A stretch of DNA of 64,000 nt, from the NCBI GenBank assembly GCA_034422835.1, contig DAOUJJ010000003.1:1-64000 (forward strand), written 5' to 3'. This document shows positions 27,133 to 35,262 of the stretch, piece by piece. Position 1 is the stretch's first letter. Each line of letters opens with the position of its first letter. Origin of the DNA: VXMO01 sp034422835 (lineage in GTDB: Bacteria; Chloroflexota; Dehalococcoidia; UBA6926). The notes under the pieces are model-generated. The model made no database searches. It worked only from the letters and a program-made list of their open reading frames with translations, and had not been told where the DNA came from. The position numbers and the translations under genes were made by a program.

Positions 27133-27330
27133 AAGGTTCCTCCAATCCCAAGCGTCAGACTATTGCGAAATAAAGGCGGAAACAACCTGCTCGCCCCCAC
27201 AACGAGCACAAGTAAGTCAAATAACCACATAACGCGTCTCGCGTCAAATCCCTTAACGTGCCCCTATCTGGTTTGCCCGGTTCTTGTCGGTTGTAGCGTT
27301 TCGCGAGCGGGTGCTACGCTTGCGTGAACC

Positions 27331-27612
27331 ATGGCCTACGGTTTGGCCTACGGTTTCCAACTGGAAATATCGACAGGCTGTGGCCATTCCGTTGCCAATG
27401 GCCACGTTGCGCGTGTGGCACAGCGTCAGGGTGCGAAGCTGTTGATCAATTCAGACGCGCATGCGCCTGAAGACCTGCTGACGGAAGAACTCGCCCTCAC
27501 CGCAGCCCTGGGAGCCGGTCTGAGCCGTGAGGACGGAAAAATCGCGATGAACGACAATCCCCGCGCACTCTTGGAAATCCTGGGGAACCGACTAAAACAA
27601 GATCCCCGGTGA
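27331..27612 (+). pseudogene. C-terminal fragment of a PHP-family phosphoesterase
   Basis: The 93-codon frame ends with a segment typical of the C-terminal part of PHP phosphoesterases/histidinol phosphatases: 'VARVAQRQGAKLLINSDAH' (the metal-binding SDAH) followed by a 'NPRALLEIL' end. The other PHP metal motifs, which should lie about 150 residues upstream, are absent. The roughly 200 bp before it show no homologous sequence in any frame that I could see. There is no obvious ribosome site before the ATG. It appears to be the remnant of a deleted gene. Confidence 0.65.
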
Positions 27613-27629
27613 TGTCAGAGAGAAGTGTC

Positions 27630-27827
27630 CTACTTCTCTTCTTCCATCCCCGACTCGCGCAGCTTGTTGGCCTCTGCATCACTCAGAATGCGGAACACGG
27701 AAGCGCTGGGGTCTTCGTCTGCCACGCCGCGAACAGCGGGGCGCCCGTTCTTCAGCGTCACCAGCTTGGGGTTGCGAATCACGACAGCCTTCCGAAGCTT
27801 CAATGAGTATGCAGTGAGCTCTTCCAT
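27630..27827 (-). CDS. Small DUF5679-like protein lacking the zinc-binding cysteines
   Basis: 65 residues with AGGGAGA 5 bases before the ATG and a good promoter upstream. The core 'NPKLVTLKNGRPAVRGV' followed by 'FRI' aligns with the DUF5679 zinc-ribbon family common in Chloroflexota, where the pattern is YCVKC...VTLKNGRPA.KG.C..CG...FRI. Here the first pair reads Y-S-L-K-L and the second is replaced by A-D-E-D, so all four ligand positions lack Cys. The protein is intact and apparently expressed, so this seems a metal-free variant rather than decay. Role unknown. Its stop is 18 bp from the convergent PHP fragment. Confidence 0.65.
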   Translation of the reverse strand: MEELTAYSLKLRKAVVIRNPKLVTLKNGRPAVRGVADEDPSASVFRILSDAEANKLRESGMEEEK

Positions 27828-27860
27828 AACAATCTCCCTTGCGTGAAATGTACTGAACTG

Positions 27861-27890
27861 ACTCTAGGGTTGACCGAGTGCCAATGTCAA
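27861..27890 (-). promoter_or_regulatory. Sigma-70-like promoter for the DUF5679-like gene
   Basis: On the minus strand a perfect TTGACA (27890 to 27885) and TAGAGT (27866 to 27861) are 18 bases apart. The implied transcript start is about 27 bases before the ATG at 27827. Confidence 0.55.
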
Positions 27891-27968
27891 GCTGTGAACG
27901 CTCGTTTAAGAGGCACTTTCACACAATATTGGCACTCTATGCGAAATCGAAGGAACTTCGCTGCTCCG

Positions 27969-28910
27969 TCACCCTCCGAAAACCGTATGAGGGTGCCATC
28001 TGCCGGAGTCGGTGCGCCGCAGCAGCGCAAGCAGGGAACCGTCCGGCGCTAACGCGACAGCGCTGCCCGTGTCCGGCCCAGGGCAGAAGACATCATCGGA
28101 CTCCCCCGGCACGCTGACCCAATCACCAGACGCGGCCGCAAGGTCCATGCCGGAGCGCACTCGCCCGGTGAACCCCGAACGAACCTGCACGGCAGGCCAG
28201 CCCGGAAACACAGACTCCAGCGGCGCGAGCGCTTCCGCTGCATCCTCTCTTGCCAGTGCCTCCTCAGCCTCCTCCAACCCCAGGGAATTGAGCTCATTGA
28301 ACGGCCCCACCCGAACGCGCTGCAGGCCGTCCAGCACTCCGCCGCATCCAAGTCGTTCGCCGATGTCCGCCGCGAGCGATCGCACGTACATCCCGCGCCC
28401 ACACGCCACGGATAGACGAACGCGGGGCAGGGTAAATGATTTCACGTCGACTCCGTAGACCATCACCGCCCTGGACTCGCGTTGGACCTCCTCGCCTCGA
28501 CGCGCAATCTCATAGAGCCGTTCTCCCCGGTGCTTCAGGGCGCTGTACATCGGCGGCACCTGCTGGATCTCGCCAATAAACTCGGGGATGACCTGCCGAA
28601 CGTCGTCCTCTGTTACGTCGTCTGTTTTCCTGGTCTCCAGTACCGTGCCGTCCATGTCCAACGTGTCTGTCACCGTGCCGAGCAGGATCTCTGCCTCATA
28701 TCCCTTGGCCAGCTCCTCGATGCGGCTGCTGAGACGCGTCGCCTGTCCGAAGAGGATCGGCAGTACGCCCTCGGCGGCAGGGTCCAACGTCCCTCCATGA
28801 CCCACGCGCTTCACTCTGCTCGCCCGGCGCAGGCGCTTGACGACATCAAATGATGTCATTCCGGGGGGTTTCCAGATTGAGAGAAAGCCGTGCCGGTTAG
28901 TGTTCGCCAC
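27969..28910 (-). CDS. truB: tRNA pseudouridine-55 synthase
   Basis: About 313 residues from the GTG at 28910, which overlaps the end of rbfA by 14 bases; an alternative GTG at 28958 would add 16 residues. 'KPPGMTSFDVV' and 'RVGHGGTLDPAAEGVLPI', with the catalytic Asp in TLDP, are TruB signatures. 'GYEAEILLGTVTDTLD' and 'PPMYSALKHRGERLYEIAR' follow as expected. A C-terminal region of about 60 residues fits the PUA-like extension. It isomerises U55 in the T-loop of tRNAs. It is the last gene of the nusA-ylxR-infB-rbfA-truB operon. Confidence 0.93.
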   Translation of the reverse strand: MANTNRHGFLSIWKPPGMTSFDVVKRLRRASRVKRVGHGGTLDPAAEGVLPILFGQATRLSSRIEELAKGYEAEILLGTVTDTLDMDGTVLETRKTDDVTEDDVRQVIPEFIGEIQQVPPMYSALKHRGERLYEIARRGEEVQRESRAVMVYGVDVKSFTLPRVRLSVACGRGMYVRSLAADIGERLGCGGVLDGLQRVRVGPFNELNSLGLEEAEEALAREDAAEALAPLESVFPGWPAVQVRSGFTGRVRSGMDLAAASGDWVSVPGESDDVFCPGPDTGSAVALAPDGSLLALLRRTDSGRWHPHTVFGG

Positions 28911-29283
28911 GACCTCCCCCGTTCGTTGATTCGGGCTGCTGTTCACCCGGACTGACACTGTCCAACAGTTGATTGATCCGGTTCGCCCTCGAAATTGTGT
29001 CGTCTATGACAAAGCGAAGTTCGGGGGTTCGCCGCAGCCCCAGGGTCATCAGGCCGCGCTGGAGAAAGCCTGAAGCAGAACGCAGCCCCTTAAGTGTTTG
29101 CCGCGCGTTTTCCTGCCCGCCCGCCACGCTTACCCAGACTCGCGCGTGGGCCAGATCCCGCGATGTTTCCACCGCCGTAATCGTAACAATTCCGTCTATG
29201 CGCGGGTCATTAATGTCACGAGCTAATAGCGTACTGATGTGGTCGCGCAGGAGCTCATTGACGCGTTCTGTGCGCCTTGACAT
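28897..29283 (-). CDS. rbfA: 30S ribosome-binding factor A
   Basis: 128 residues from ATG 29283, chosen because AGGAGGG lies 4 bases upstream and family homology begins at 'SRRTERVNELLRDHISTLL'. The KH-like core 'DPRIDGIVTITAVETSRDL' with 'ARVWVSV' and 'RTPELRFVIDDTI' is typical of RbfA. It assists late 16S rRNA 5'-end maturation and cold adaptation. It lies 47 bp downstream of infB and overlaps truB, so coupling is likely. The last 20 residues form a polar tail. Confidence 0.93.
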   Translation of the reverse strand: MSRRTERVNELLRDHISTLLARDINDPRIDGIVTITAVETSRDLAHARVWVSVAGGQENARQTLKGLRSASGFLQRGLMTLGLRRTPELRFVIDDTISRANRINQLLDSVSPGEQQPESTNGGGRGEH

Positions 29284-29330
29284 GGAGCCCTCCTGTTGCG
29301 TCGACTGTGGCCTGCGCGCCGAAGCGAGGG

Positions 29331-31106
29331 TTAGTAGGACGGCCGCTCCTGCTGCACGTACGTCATGATAACGTCGCCCTCTTCGAAGTCCGAGAAGCCC
29401 TCGATACCGATGCCGCACTCTTGGCCGGCATTCACTTCTCGCGCCTCATCACGGTACCGACGCAGGCTGGCGATGGGAGCGTCCGTGATGACTTCTCCAT
29501 CGCGAAGAACACGCGCCAGTGAGGTGCGGCGAACGCGCCCGTCTATGACAACGCAGCCGGCAACACGACCGCCACGGATATCAAAGACCTGGCGAACCTC
29601 TGCCCGGCCCTCTTCAACCTCTTGCAGCAACGGGGCTGCCAGTCCGCGCAGCGCATTATCAAGGTCGTCCAGCAATTGGTAGATGATGGCGTAATTCCGA
29701 ATCTCTACGCGACGAGAGTCGGCAAGCCGGCGAGCCGCCGTTTCGACACGGGAGTTGAATCCGAGGATCGTCGCGTCTGATGCGGTTGCCAGCAAGACGT
29801 CCCCCTCGGTAATGGAGCCAACATCCGTGTGCAGGATCTTGCCGCGGGTCGTCTCGTTGCCCAGCCGTGAGATCGAACTCCGCAGCGCCTCCAGGCTGCC
29901 CTGCGTGTCCGCCTTGATAATCAGATTCAGGTCTCGAACGTCTCCGCTGCCGATCTGTGAGGCGTACTGCTCCAGGCTTGAGGGCTGCCGCCGGTCGATT
30001 GTCTCAGTAACGTCAGCTCTTTCCGCAGCGGTCGCCCTCGCGTCGTGGTCTGACTCGGCAACCTCCAGGATATCGCCGGCCCGCGGCACGTCGTTCAGAC
30101 CGAGAATTTCTACGGGCATCGATGGCCCCGCCTCTGTAAGTCGATTGCCGCGAAAATCAGTCATAGCCCGAATGCGGCCCCACGTCGCCCCGACGAGCAC
30201 CGTCATTCCCGGAGTCAGTGTTCCGGACTGTACCAGCACAGTGGCAATCGGACCACGATTCTGGTCCAGTTGGGCCTCGATCACAGTCGCGCGGGCTGAA
30301 ACCTCAGGGTCGGCAGTCAACTCCGAGATTTCTGCCACGAGTTGCAGAGATTCCAGCAGGTCATCCAAACCGTCGCCCGTTCGCGCAGATACCGGCACGC
30401 TCAGCACGTCCCCGCCCCAATCCTCGACGAGCACTTCCTGTTCGGACAGCTGACGCTTCACGCGCTCCGGATCGGCGGCAGGCACGTCCATCTTGTTGAT
30501 TGCCACGATGATTGGCACGTCGGCTGCCTTAACGTGGTTGATGGCTTCAATCGTTTGCGGCATGACGCCGTCGTCCGCCGCCACCACGAGCACGGCGATA
30601 TCCGTCACGTTCGCCCCACGCGCCCGCAGCGTCGTGAACGCCTCGTGCCCCGGCGTATCCAGGAACGTGATCGGGGTTCCGCGGACATCCACCTGGTACG
30701 CGCCGATATGCTGCGTGATGCCGCCCGCCTCCCCGTCCGCCACGTTGGTCTTCCGCACAGCGTCAAGGATGCTGGTCTTTCCGTGGTCGACGTGGCCGAG
30801 AACCGTCACGACGGGTGGACGCGGCTGCGCGTTCTCCGTCTTTTCCGCGTCCGCCATGCGCTCACCCAGGGCAGCGTCCGCAGCCTCGGCCTCCTTCACG
30901 TCAAAACCGTAGAATTTCGCGATTGGCGTTGCGACATCAGCGTCGATGGCGTCGTTCAGACCCGCCATCACGCCCATGCGCATCAGGTTCTTGATGACCT
31001 CAACGGGATTCGCGCCAACCTGCTCTGCGAGTTCGCCCACGGTGATTCCACGGGACAACTCCAATACCCGCTCCTCGGAATCCGCCGCGCGTCGCTGTGT
31101 CGTCAT
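29331..31106 (-). CDS. infB: Translation initiation factor IF-2 (short form)
   Basis: 591 residues. A single IF2_N module (about 15-70) is followed directly by the GTPase domain with G1 at GHVDHGKT (104-111), 'DTPGHEAFTTLRARG' (G3) and 'NKMD' (G4), then domains II, III and the C-terminal fMet-tRNA-binding barrel. The long disordered N-terminal extension found in many bacteria is missing, as in other compact Chloroflexota IF-2 proteins. The start overlaps the ylxR stop by 4 bases, so translation is coupled. Confidence 0.95.
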   Translation of the reverse strand: MTTQRRAADSEERVLELSRGITVGELAEQVGANPVEVIKNLMRMGVMAGLNDAIDADVATPIAKFYGFDVKEAEAADAALGERMADAEKTENAQPRPPVVTVLGHVDHGKTSILDAVRKTNVADGEAGGITQHIGAYQVDVRGTPITFLDTPGHEAFTTLRARGANVTDIAVLVVAADDGVMPQTIEAINHVKAADVPIIVAINKMDVPAADPERVKRQLSEQEVLVEDWGGDVLSVPVSARTGDGLDDLLESLQLVAEISELTADPEVSARATVIEAQLDQNRGPIATVLVQSGTLTPGMTVLVGATWGRIRAMTDFRGNRLTEAGPSMPVEILGLNDVPRAGDILEVAESDHDARATAAERADVTETIDRRQPSSLEQYASQIGSGDVRDLNLIIKADTQGSLEALRSSISRLGNETTRGKILHTDVGSITEGDVLLATASDATILGFNSRVETAARRLADSRRVEIRNYAIIYQLLDDLDNALRGLAAPLLQEVEEGRAEVRQVFDIRGGRVAGCVVIDGRVRRTSLARVLRDGEVITDAPIASLRRYRDEAREVNAGQECGIGIEGFSDFEEGDVIMTYVQQERPSY

Positions 31107-31450
31107 GGCGAGGTCACCTTCTCGCCGTCCCGCCGACTCTGGATCACGGTCTGAGCCTCATGGCGGATGCGGTCACGATCTTCGGACGACAGCGGCGCTC
31201 CGAGCAGGAGACGATTTTCGAGATATGAGCCGCGCAGGCCGCGTTCCCAGCATGTGTCCTTTGCGCAAAGATACGCGCCGCGACCTGAAAGCTTGCCGGA
31301 GCCGTCTACGGACACGACACCGGAGATACCACGAACAACCCGTACGAGCTCATGCTTGGCCCGTGCCTTACGGCAGGCGATGCACGTCCGCTGTGGTTTG
31401 CGTCGCGTCTCCGTGCCGTGTTGTCGTCGCTCTCTCGTTGCTGCCGTCAC
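31103..31450 (-). CDS. ylxR: YlxR/RnpM family RNA-binding protein
   Basis: 115 residues. The family signature is clear: 'RTCIACRKARAKHELVRVV', then 'GKLSGRGAYLCAKDTCW', with the two Cys pairs conserved in many YlxR proteins. YlxR (RnpM) binds RNA and modulates RNase P in Gram-positive bacteria. It lies 2 bp after nusA and overlaps infB, the standard position in this operon. The basic 20-residue N-terminus precedes the domain and may be a longer-than-needed start. Confidence 0.9.
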   Translation of the reverse strand: MTAATRERRQHGTETRRKPQRTCIACRKARAKHELVRVVRGISGVVSVDGSGKLSGRGAYLCAKDTCWERGLRGSYLENRLLLGAPLSSEDRDRIRHEAQTVIQSRRDGEKVTSP

Positions 31451-31452
31451 GT

Positions 31453-33123
31453 CTAGCGGTTGCCGCCTCTCCTCCCGCCGCGCCGTTCGTCTCGGCCACC
31501 ACGGAAACGCCCGCCGCGTTCCGGGAAAATATCCTCAGCGAATCGGATGCCGCCGCTGTTCTCACCCTGGCGCTCTGACTGGTATTCCTGCAAGAACGCA
31601 TCGAAGTCGAATCGCGCCGATTCCTCGTCGCCCTCATCGGCCTCCTCGTCTTCATCCCCCTCGTCAGATTCCGCCTCGGCCTCTTCAAGGGCGCGCAGCA
31701 GTGCCTCTTCCTCTTCCTGCAGCTTGCGGAGCTCTTCCTCGATTTCCTCTTCGGTCTGGGGAGTCTCGGGAGCGGCAGCCTCAGTGGACGGCGCCTCATC
31801 GGTTGCCGAAACCTCTGCAACAGCCGCAGCCTCAAGCTCCTCGGGGGCTTCAACCTCTTGCTCGTCGGTCTCGGTTGACTCAACTGTTGTCGCAGTTGCC
31901 ACGGCCTCCTCAACGGCGGGAGCCTCCGCAGCAGTCTCGGTCTCAGCCTCTTCCGCCACGCTGACGGCCTCGGCCACGATGGCGTCAACCTCCGGCTCAT
32001 CGGTTTCAACGGCTTCTGCCGCCGCAGCCTGCTCCGGCCCGCGCGCCGCGCGCTCCGCCTCTTCCGCCAACACCTCAGACGTGCTGCGAATATCGATTCT
32101 CCAGCCGGTCAGGCGCGCCGCAAGCCGCGCGTTCAGGCCCTCTCGCCCGATGGCGAGTGATAGCTGCTGCTCAGGCACCACCACAAGCGCCGAACGATCA
32201 CCCGTGATCTCCACGCGTGATGTCTGCGCCGGGCTCAATGCGTGACCGATGTAAACGGACGGGTCCTCATTCCACGGAATGACATCGATCTTCTCACCGT
32301 GCAGTTCGTTGACGATGTTCTGGATGCGGACGCCCCGCAAGCCCACGCATGAGCCAACGGGATCAACGCCTTCCTGCCGCGCCTCAACGGCCACCTTGGA
32401 ACGATAGCCGGGTTCTCGCGCGACGTTCCTGATGACAACCGTCCCGCTCGTGATTTCCGGCACTTCCAGTTCAAACAGCCGACGAATCAGGTCGCGATGC
32501 GCCCGCGACACGAGGATCCTCGGCCCGCGGATGCCCTTTTCAACTTCCTGGATCAGCACGCGGATGCGCTGGCGGGGATAGTATTGCTCGCTCGGCACCT
32601 GCTCCGTGTGCAGAAGAGTTGCTTCAGTACGGCCAAGTCCGATGATGACCTGTCCCTGCTCAACCTTTTGCACCACACCGGTCATTAACTCATTGATGCG
32701 CCCGGCGTACTCGTCATACACCTGGTCTCGCTCCGCTTCACGGAGGCGTTGCATGACCACCTGCTTTGCCGTCTGCGCGGCGATGCGGCCTGCGTCCTCC
32801 GGGCTCTCCTCGACGGAAATCAAGTCGCCGAGTTTGGCGCCGGGTTTGATCAGGCGCGCCTCTTCGAGTGTGATTTCCTCTGCGGGTTGGTTTACTGTCT
32901 CGACAACGGCCTTGTTGAGGGTGACGATAATCTCGCCGGTCGTGGGCAGTATCTGCACCTCGATGTCATCAGTCTCGGTTCCCTCGCGCTTGTACGCAGA
33001 ACGCACCGCGTCCTCGATGGCTCCGAGAACGACATCGCGAGGCAGTCGGCGTTCCGTCGCCAACTGCGTTACCGCGAGCAAGAAATCGCTCTTCATACCT
33101 GCCTCATTTCCGTTGCCGGACAT
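31453..33123 (-). CDS. nusA: Transcription factor NusA with long acidic and RG-rich C-terminal tail
   Basis: 556 residues; ATG 33123 and an in-frame ATG ten codons later are both possible. Domains: NusA N-terminal (about 10-135), S1 (about 138-205), KH1 and KH2 (about 210-350, including 'GVDPVGSCVGLRGVRIQNI' and 'AIGREGLNARLAARLTGW'). From about 360 onward the chain is disordered, rich in Glu/Ala/Thr, then at 515-556 in Arg/Gly ('GGRFRGGRDERRGGRRGG'). NusA controls pausing, termination and antitermination. It leads the operon and has a terminator-like hairpin 31 bases upstream. No rimP gene precedes it, unlike in most bacteria. Confidence 0.94.
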   Translation of the reverse strand: MSGNGNEAGMKSDFLLAVTQLATERRLPRDVVLGAIEDAVRSAYKREGTETDDIEVQILPTTGEIIVTLNKAVVETVNQPAEEITLEEARLIKPGAKLGDLISVEESPEDAGRIAAQTAKQVVMQRLREAERDQVYDEYAGRINELMTGVVQKVEQGQVIIGLGRTEATLLHTEQVPSEQYYPRQRIRVLIQEVEKGIRGPRILVSRAHRDLIRRLFELEVPEITSGTVVIRNVAREPGYRSKVAVEARQEGVDPVGSCVGLRGVRIQNIVNELHGEKIDVIPWNEDPSVYIGHALSPAQTSRVEITGDRSALVVVPEQQLSLAIGREGLNARLAARLTGWRIDIRSTSEVLAEEAERAARGPEQAAAAEAVETDEPEVDAIVAEAVSVAEEAETETAAEAPAVEEAVATATTVESTETDEQEVEAPEELEAAAVAEVSATDEAPSTEAAAPETPQTEEEIEEELRKLQEEEEALLRALEEAEAESDEGDEDEEADEGDEESARFDFDAFLQEYQSERQGENSGGIRFAEDIFPERGGRFRGGRDERRGGRRGGNR

Positions 33124-33147
33124 TCCTCCGCAACGAGTTGCGCTAAT

Positions 33148-33172
33148 AAAAAAAGTGGGATTGCCGCCCCAC
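33148..33172 (-). terminator. Terminator-like hairpin with U-tract directly before nusA
   Basis: On the minus strand GTGGGG...TCCCAC forms a stem and is followed by seven T, ending 25 bases before the nusA start. It may terminate the upstream minus-strand DUF2442 transcript or act as an attenuator in the nusA leader. Confidence 0.6.
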
Positions 33173-33331
33173 CTCTCAATACGCGCGGTTCTCGTTGCCT
33201 ACTGTGCCAAAGTGTACCATCCGAACCCTTGCGCGGCAATTTTTCAGCCCCTCAGCACCACTCCCAAAACCCCTGCTTGCGCGCCCGTCAGAATGACATG
33301 GTTGGGCGGTACGGGGTTTGGTTGGGTCAAT

Positions 33332-33394
33332 GGGATTCGGATTCCCGCTTTCGCGGGAATGACGGAGTAGGGGTGGGAATGACGGAGTAGGGGC
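33332..33394. repeat. Dispersed palindromic repeat (ATTCCCGC..GCGGGAAT) with short tandem tail
   Basis: ATTCCCGCTTTCGCGGGAAT (33341-33360) is a near-perfect hairpin. It is followed by two copies of GGGAATGACGGAGTAGGGG. The same palindrome recurs near 49074, 62839 and 63150. With the hairpin before nusA, this fills the 275-bp gap 33124-33397. Confidence 0.75.
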
Positions 33395-33397
33395 GGC

Positions 33398-33742
33398 CTA
33401 CACCCGCTCAGACTGCGCCAAGGCATCGAGCGTTAGCGGACGCCCGGCCTTCTTTGCTTCCAGCCATTGCTTGAAAGACTCGGCGCTCTCGCCGGATTTC
33501 CTCCCGGCGATCAGGCCCTCGATGCTGATGTCTTCATCCAGGTCCGGCCAGTGGATGCCCTCTCCACCGACGATTAGCTGCCAATTCTCCCGCTCTTGTT
33601 GAGTCGCGTGGGTCAATCGCGGATACCAGGCGAGCGGGACCGAAATTGTCCGTCCATCGAACAACTCCGCCGTCAACTCATCCTCGGTAACAATGATGCG
33701 CGTCGCGGTCGGCGAGGCCGCCTCAATGACCGAATCTGTCAT
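33398..33742 (-). CDS. DUF2442 family protein
   Basis: 114 residues from the ATG at 33742, preceded by GGGAG; an upstream ATG at 33763 is possible. The central block 'ELFDGRTISVPLAWYPRLTHAT' and 'GIHWPDLDEDISIEGLIAG' is the DUF2442 signature. These proteins often sit beside DUF4160 partners in toxin-antitoxin-like pairs, but no partner is present on either side. A lysine-rich C-terminal tail of 25 residues follows. Function unknown. It lies between two dispersed repeats, so it may be a mobile passenger. Confidence 0.8.
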   Translation of the reverse strand: MTDSVIEAASPTATRIIVTEDELTAELFDGRTISVPLAWYPRLTHATQQERENWQLIVGGEGIHWPDLDEDISIEGLIAGRKSGESAESFKQWLEAKKAGRPLTLDALAQSERV

Positions 33743-33837
33743 TCCACGCTCCCATGAATTCATCCTGTCTGGCTTCTATGTACAGTCGGCATCGCGTTCT
33801 GATGCTACTATCCACGCCGCATCGTTGTCGAAGCCCC

Positions 33838-33868
33838 CGTTCGCCCTGAGCCTGTCGAAGGGTGAACC
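33838..33868. repeat. Dispersed palindromic repeat (CCCTGAGCCTGTCGAAGGG family)
   Basis: CGTTCGCCCTGAGCCTG... and the inverse GGTGAAC form an imperfect hairpin 2 bp from the stop codon of the histidine kinase. It is the same family as at 5644 and 62809. It could act as a 3' mRNA-end structure. Confidence 0.7.
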
Positions 33869-33870
33869 GC

Positions 33871-35262
33871 CTAGCCCGCGACGGGTAGCCGCAGTGAAAA
33901 CGTAGACCATTTGCCGACATCACTCTCGACGCGCACCTCACCATCGTGGGCCTCCACGATCTGCCGCACGATGGCCAGCCCCAATCCTCCCCCCCGCATC
34001 CCGCTCTCATCGCCCTGTCCAACGCGATCCATGAGCATCGAAACGTCGTCCGGCGCAATCCCAATGCCCGTGTCTTTGACATGGAGCCACACGGAACCGT
34101 TGCCGCTGTCCGCCGAAAGGGTCACGCGCCCGCCCGCCGGTGTGAACTTGATGGCGTTATGCACAAGATTGACGAGCGCCTGGTGAAGTCGACCGGGGTC
34201 TGCGTTGATCTCCGGCAGCCCCTGCTGTATGTCAACAACCAGTTCAATATCGGCCCGCGACGCCATGGATGCCATGGTTCCGGCGCACCGGTCGATTGCG
34301 TCCCCAACGCCGATTGGCTGCAGAGCCAGGCGCGTCCACCCCATCTCCATCCGCGACAGGTCAAGCAGATTCTCCACGAACGTCGTCAGCCGCTGTACCT
34401 CCACAAGCGCGCTTGAGACAAAAGGTCTCGCCGCGTCCGGATCATCGATTGCCCCCATGTCCAGGGTCTCAAGGGTTGCCTGGATGCCGGCAAGAGGGGT
34501 GCGAATCTCGTGGGATGCATTCGCAAGAAATTCGTGCCTCAGCCGCTGCGCGCGATGCTCCTCGGATACGTCGTACGCCGCCAGCAGGACCCGCCGCTGT
34601 CTGCCCTCTCGATAGGGAGACGCAACGAGCCGCGTTGTGCGGGCAGGGTCGCCGCCGTGCGTTATTTCACCCACCGCCGTGGCTTGCTCTCGCAGGGCGC
34701 GTCGCGCAATCTCCGCCGCCTCATAGTCACGCGCCAATCCAATGAGCGTGGTTGTCGCATCGACCTGCTGCGTGAAGCCGAACAGTTCCGCCGCCGCCGC
34801 GTTCACCATCAGCACGCGCTCATTTTCCGCAAGCACGATTACCCCAACGCTCAGATTGTCCAGGATGGAGGCCAGCCGCGTTTGCTGCGTTTCTACGACA
34901 CTGCTAATGCCGCGTTCCTCTTGCATCAGCCGGCTGATCAACAGCGCGACGTCGCGCACCTCGGGAGTCGACGTGGCGAAATCTTCCACCACCGGCGGTT
35001 GACCCGCCCGGAGTGACCGGGCGAGACGGCGCAAAGGGGCGGCCATGCGCTGTCTGGTAACCACCAGGAGCAGCGCGATAAGTATGCCGGCGGCGATCGA
35101 CGCATAAAGCAGAAGCCGCCGCGAGGGTTCAACGTCGGTTCCCCCGGCGTCGTCCCCGATGCGTCCAAGCTGGATCCAGAAAATGATCGCGACGACGATG
35201 AGACCGAGAAACAGGGTGCCCCACAGGGCCAACCCGATGCGGCCCTGCATTATCCGGGGCAT
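33871..35262 (-). CDS. Membrane sensor histidine kinase (PhoR-like)
   Basis: 463 residues. Two membrane helices (about 8-30 and 48-67) bracket a short extracytoplasmic loop of under 20 residues. A HAMP-like linker and PAS domain (about 115-225, 'ILDNLSVGVIVLAENERVLMV') follow. The dimerisation/phosphoacceptor helix is 'FLANASHEIRTPLAGI', and the ATPase domain has the N box (NLVHNAIKF), G1 (DTGIGI) and G2 (GGGLGLAI). With so short a loop it probably senses membrane or cytoplasmic cues through PAS. Its ATG immediately follows the stop of the response-regulator gene (TGA-ATG), giving a coupled pair. Confidence 0.92.
   Translation of the reverse strand: MPRIMQGRIGLALWGTLFLGLIVVAIIFWIQLGRIGDDAGGTDVEPSRRLLLYASIAAGILIALLLVVTRQRMAAPLRRLARSLRAGQPPVVEDFATSTPEVRDVALLISRLMQEERGISSVVETQQTRLASILDNLSVGVIVLAENERVLMVNAAAAELFGFTQQVDATTTLIGLARDYEAAEIARRALREQATAVGEITHGGDPARTTRLVASPYREGRQRRVLLAAYDVSEEHRAQRLRHEFLANASHEIRTPLAGIQATLETLDMGAIDDPDAARPFVSSALVEVQRLTTFVENLLDLSRMEMGWTRLALQPIGVGDAIDRCAGTMASMASRADIELVVDIQQGLPEINADPGRLHQALVNLVHNAIKFTPAGGRVTLSADSGNGSVWLHVKDTGIGIAPDDVSMLMDRVGQGDESGMRGGGLGLAIVRQIVEAHDGEVRVESDVGKWSTFSLRLPVAG

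Noticed and set aside
27132..27330. A riboswitch or leader RNA before ino1
   Set aside because: I saw no convincing hairpin-terminator or known aptamer pattern in this 200-bp stretch.
33398..33763. DUF2442 protein as half of a toxin-antitoxin pair
   Set aside because: No DUF4160 or other small partner gene is present on either side.
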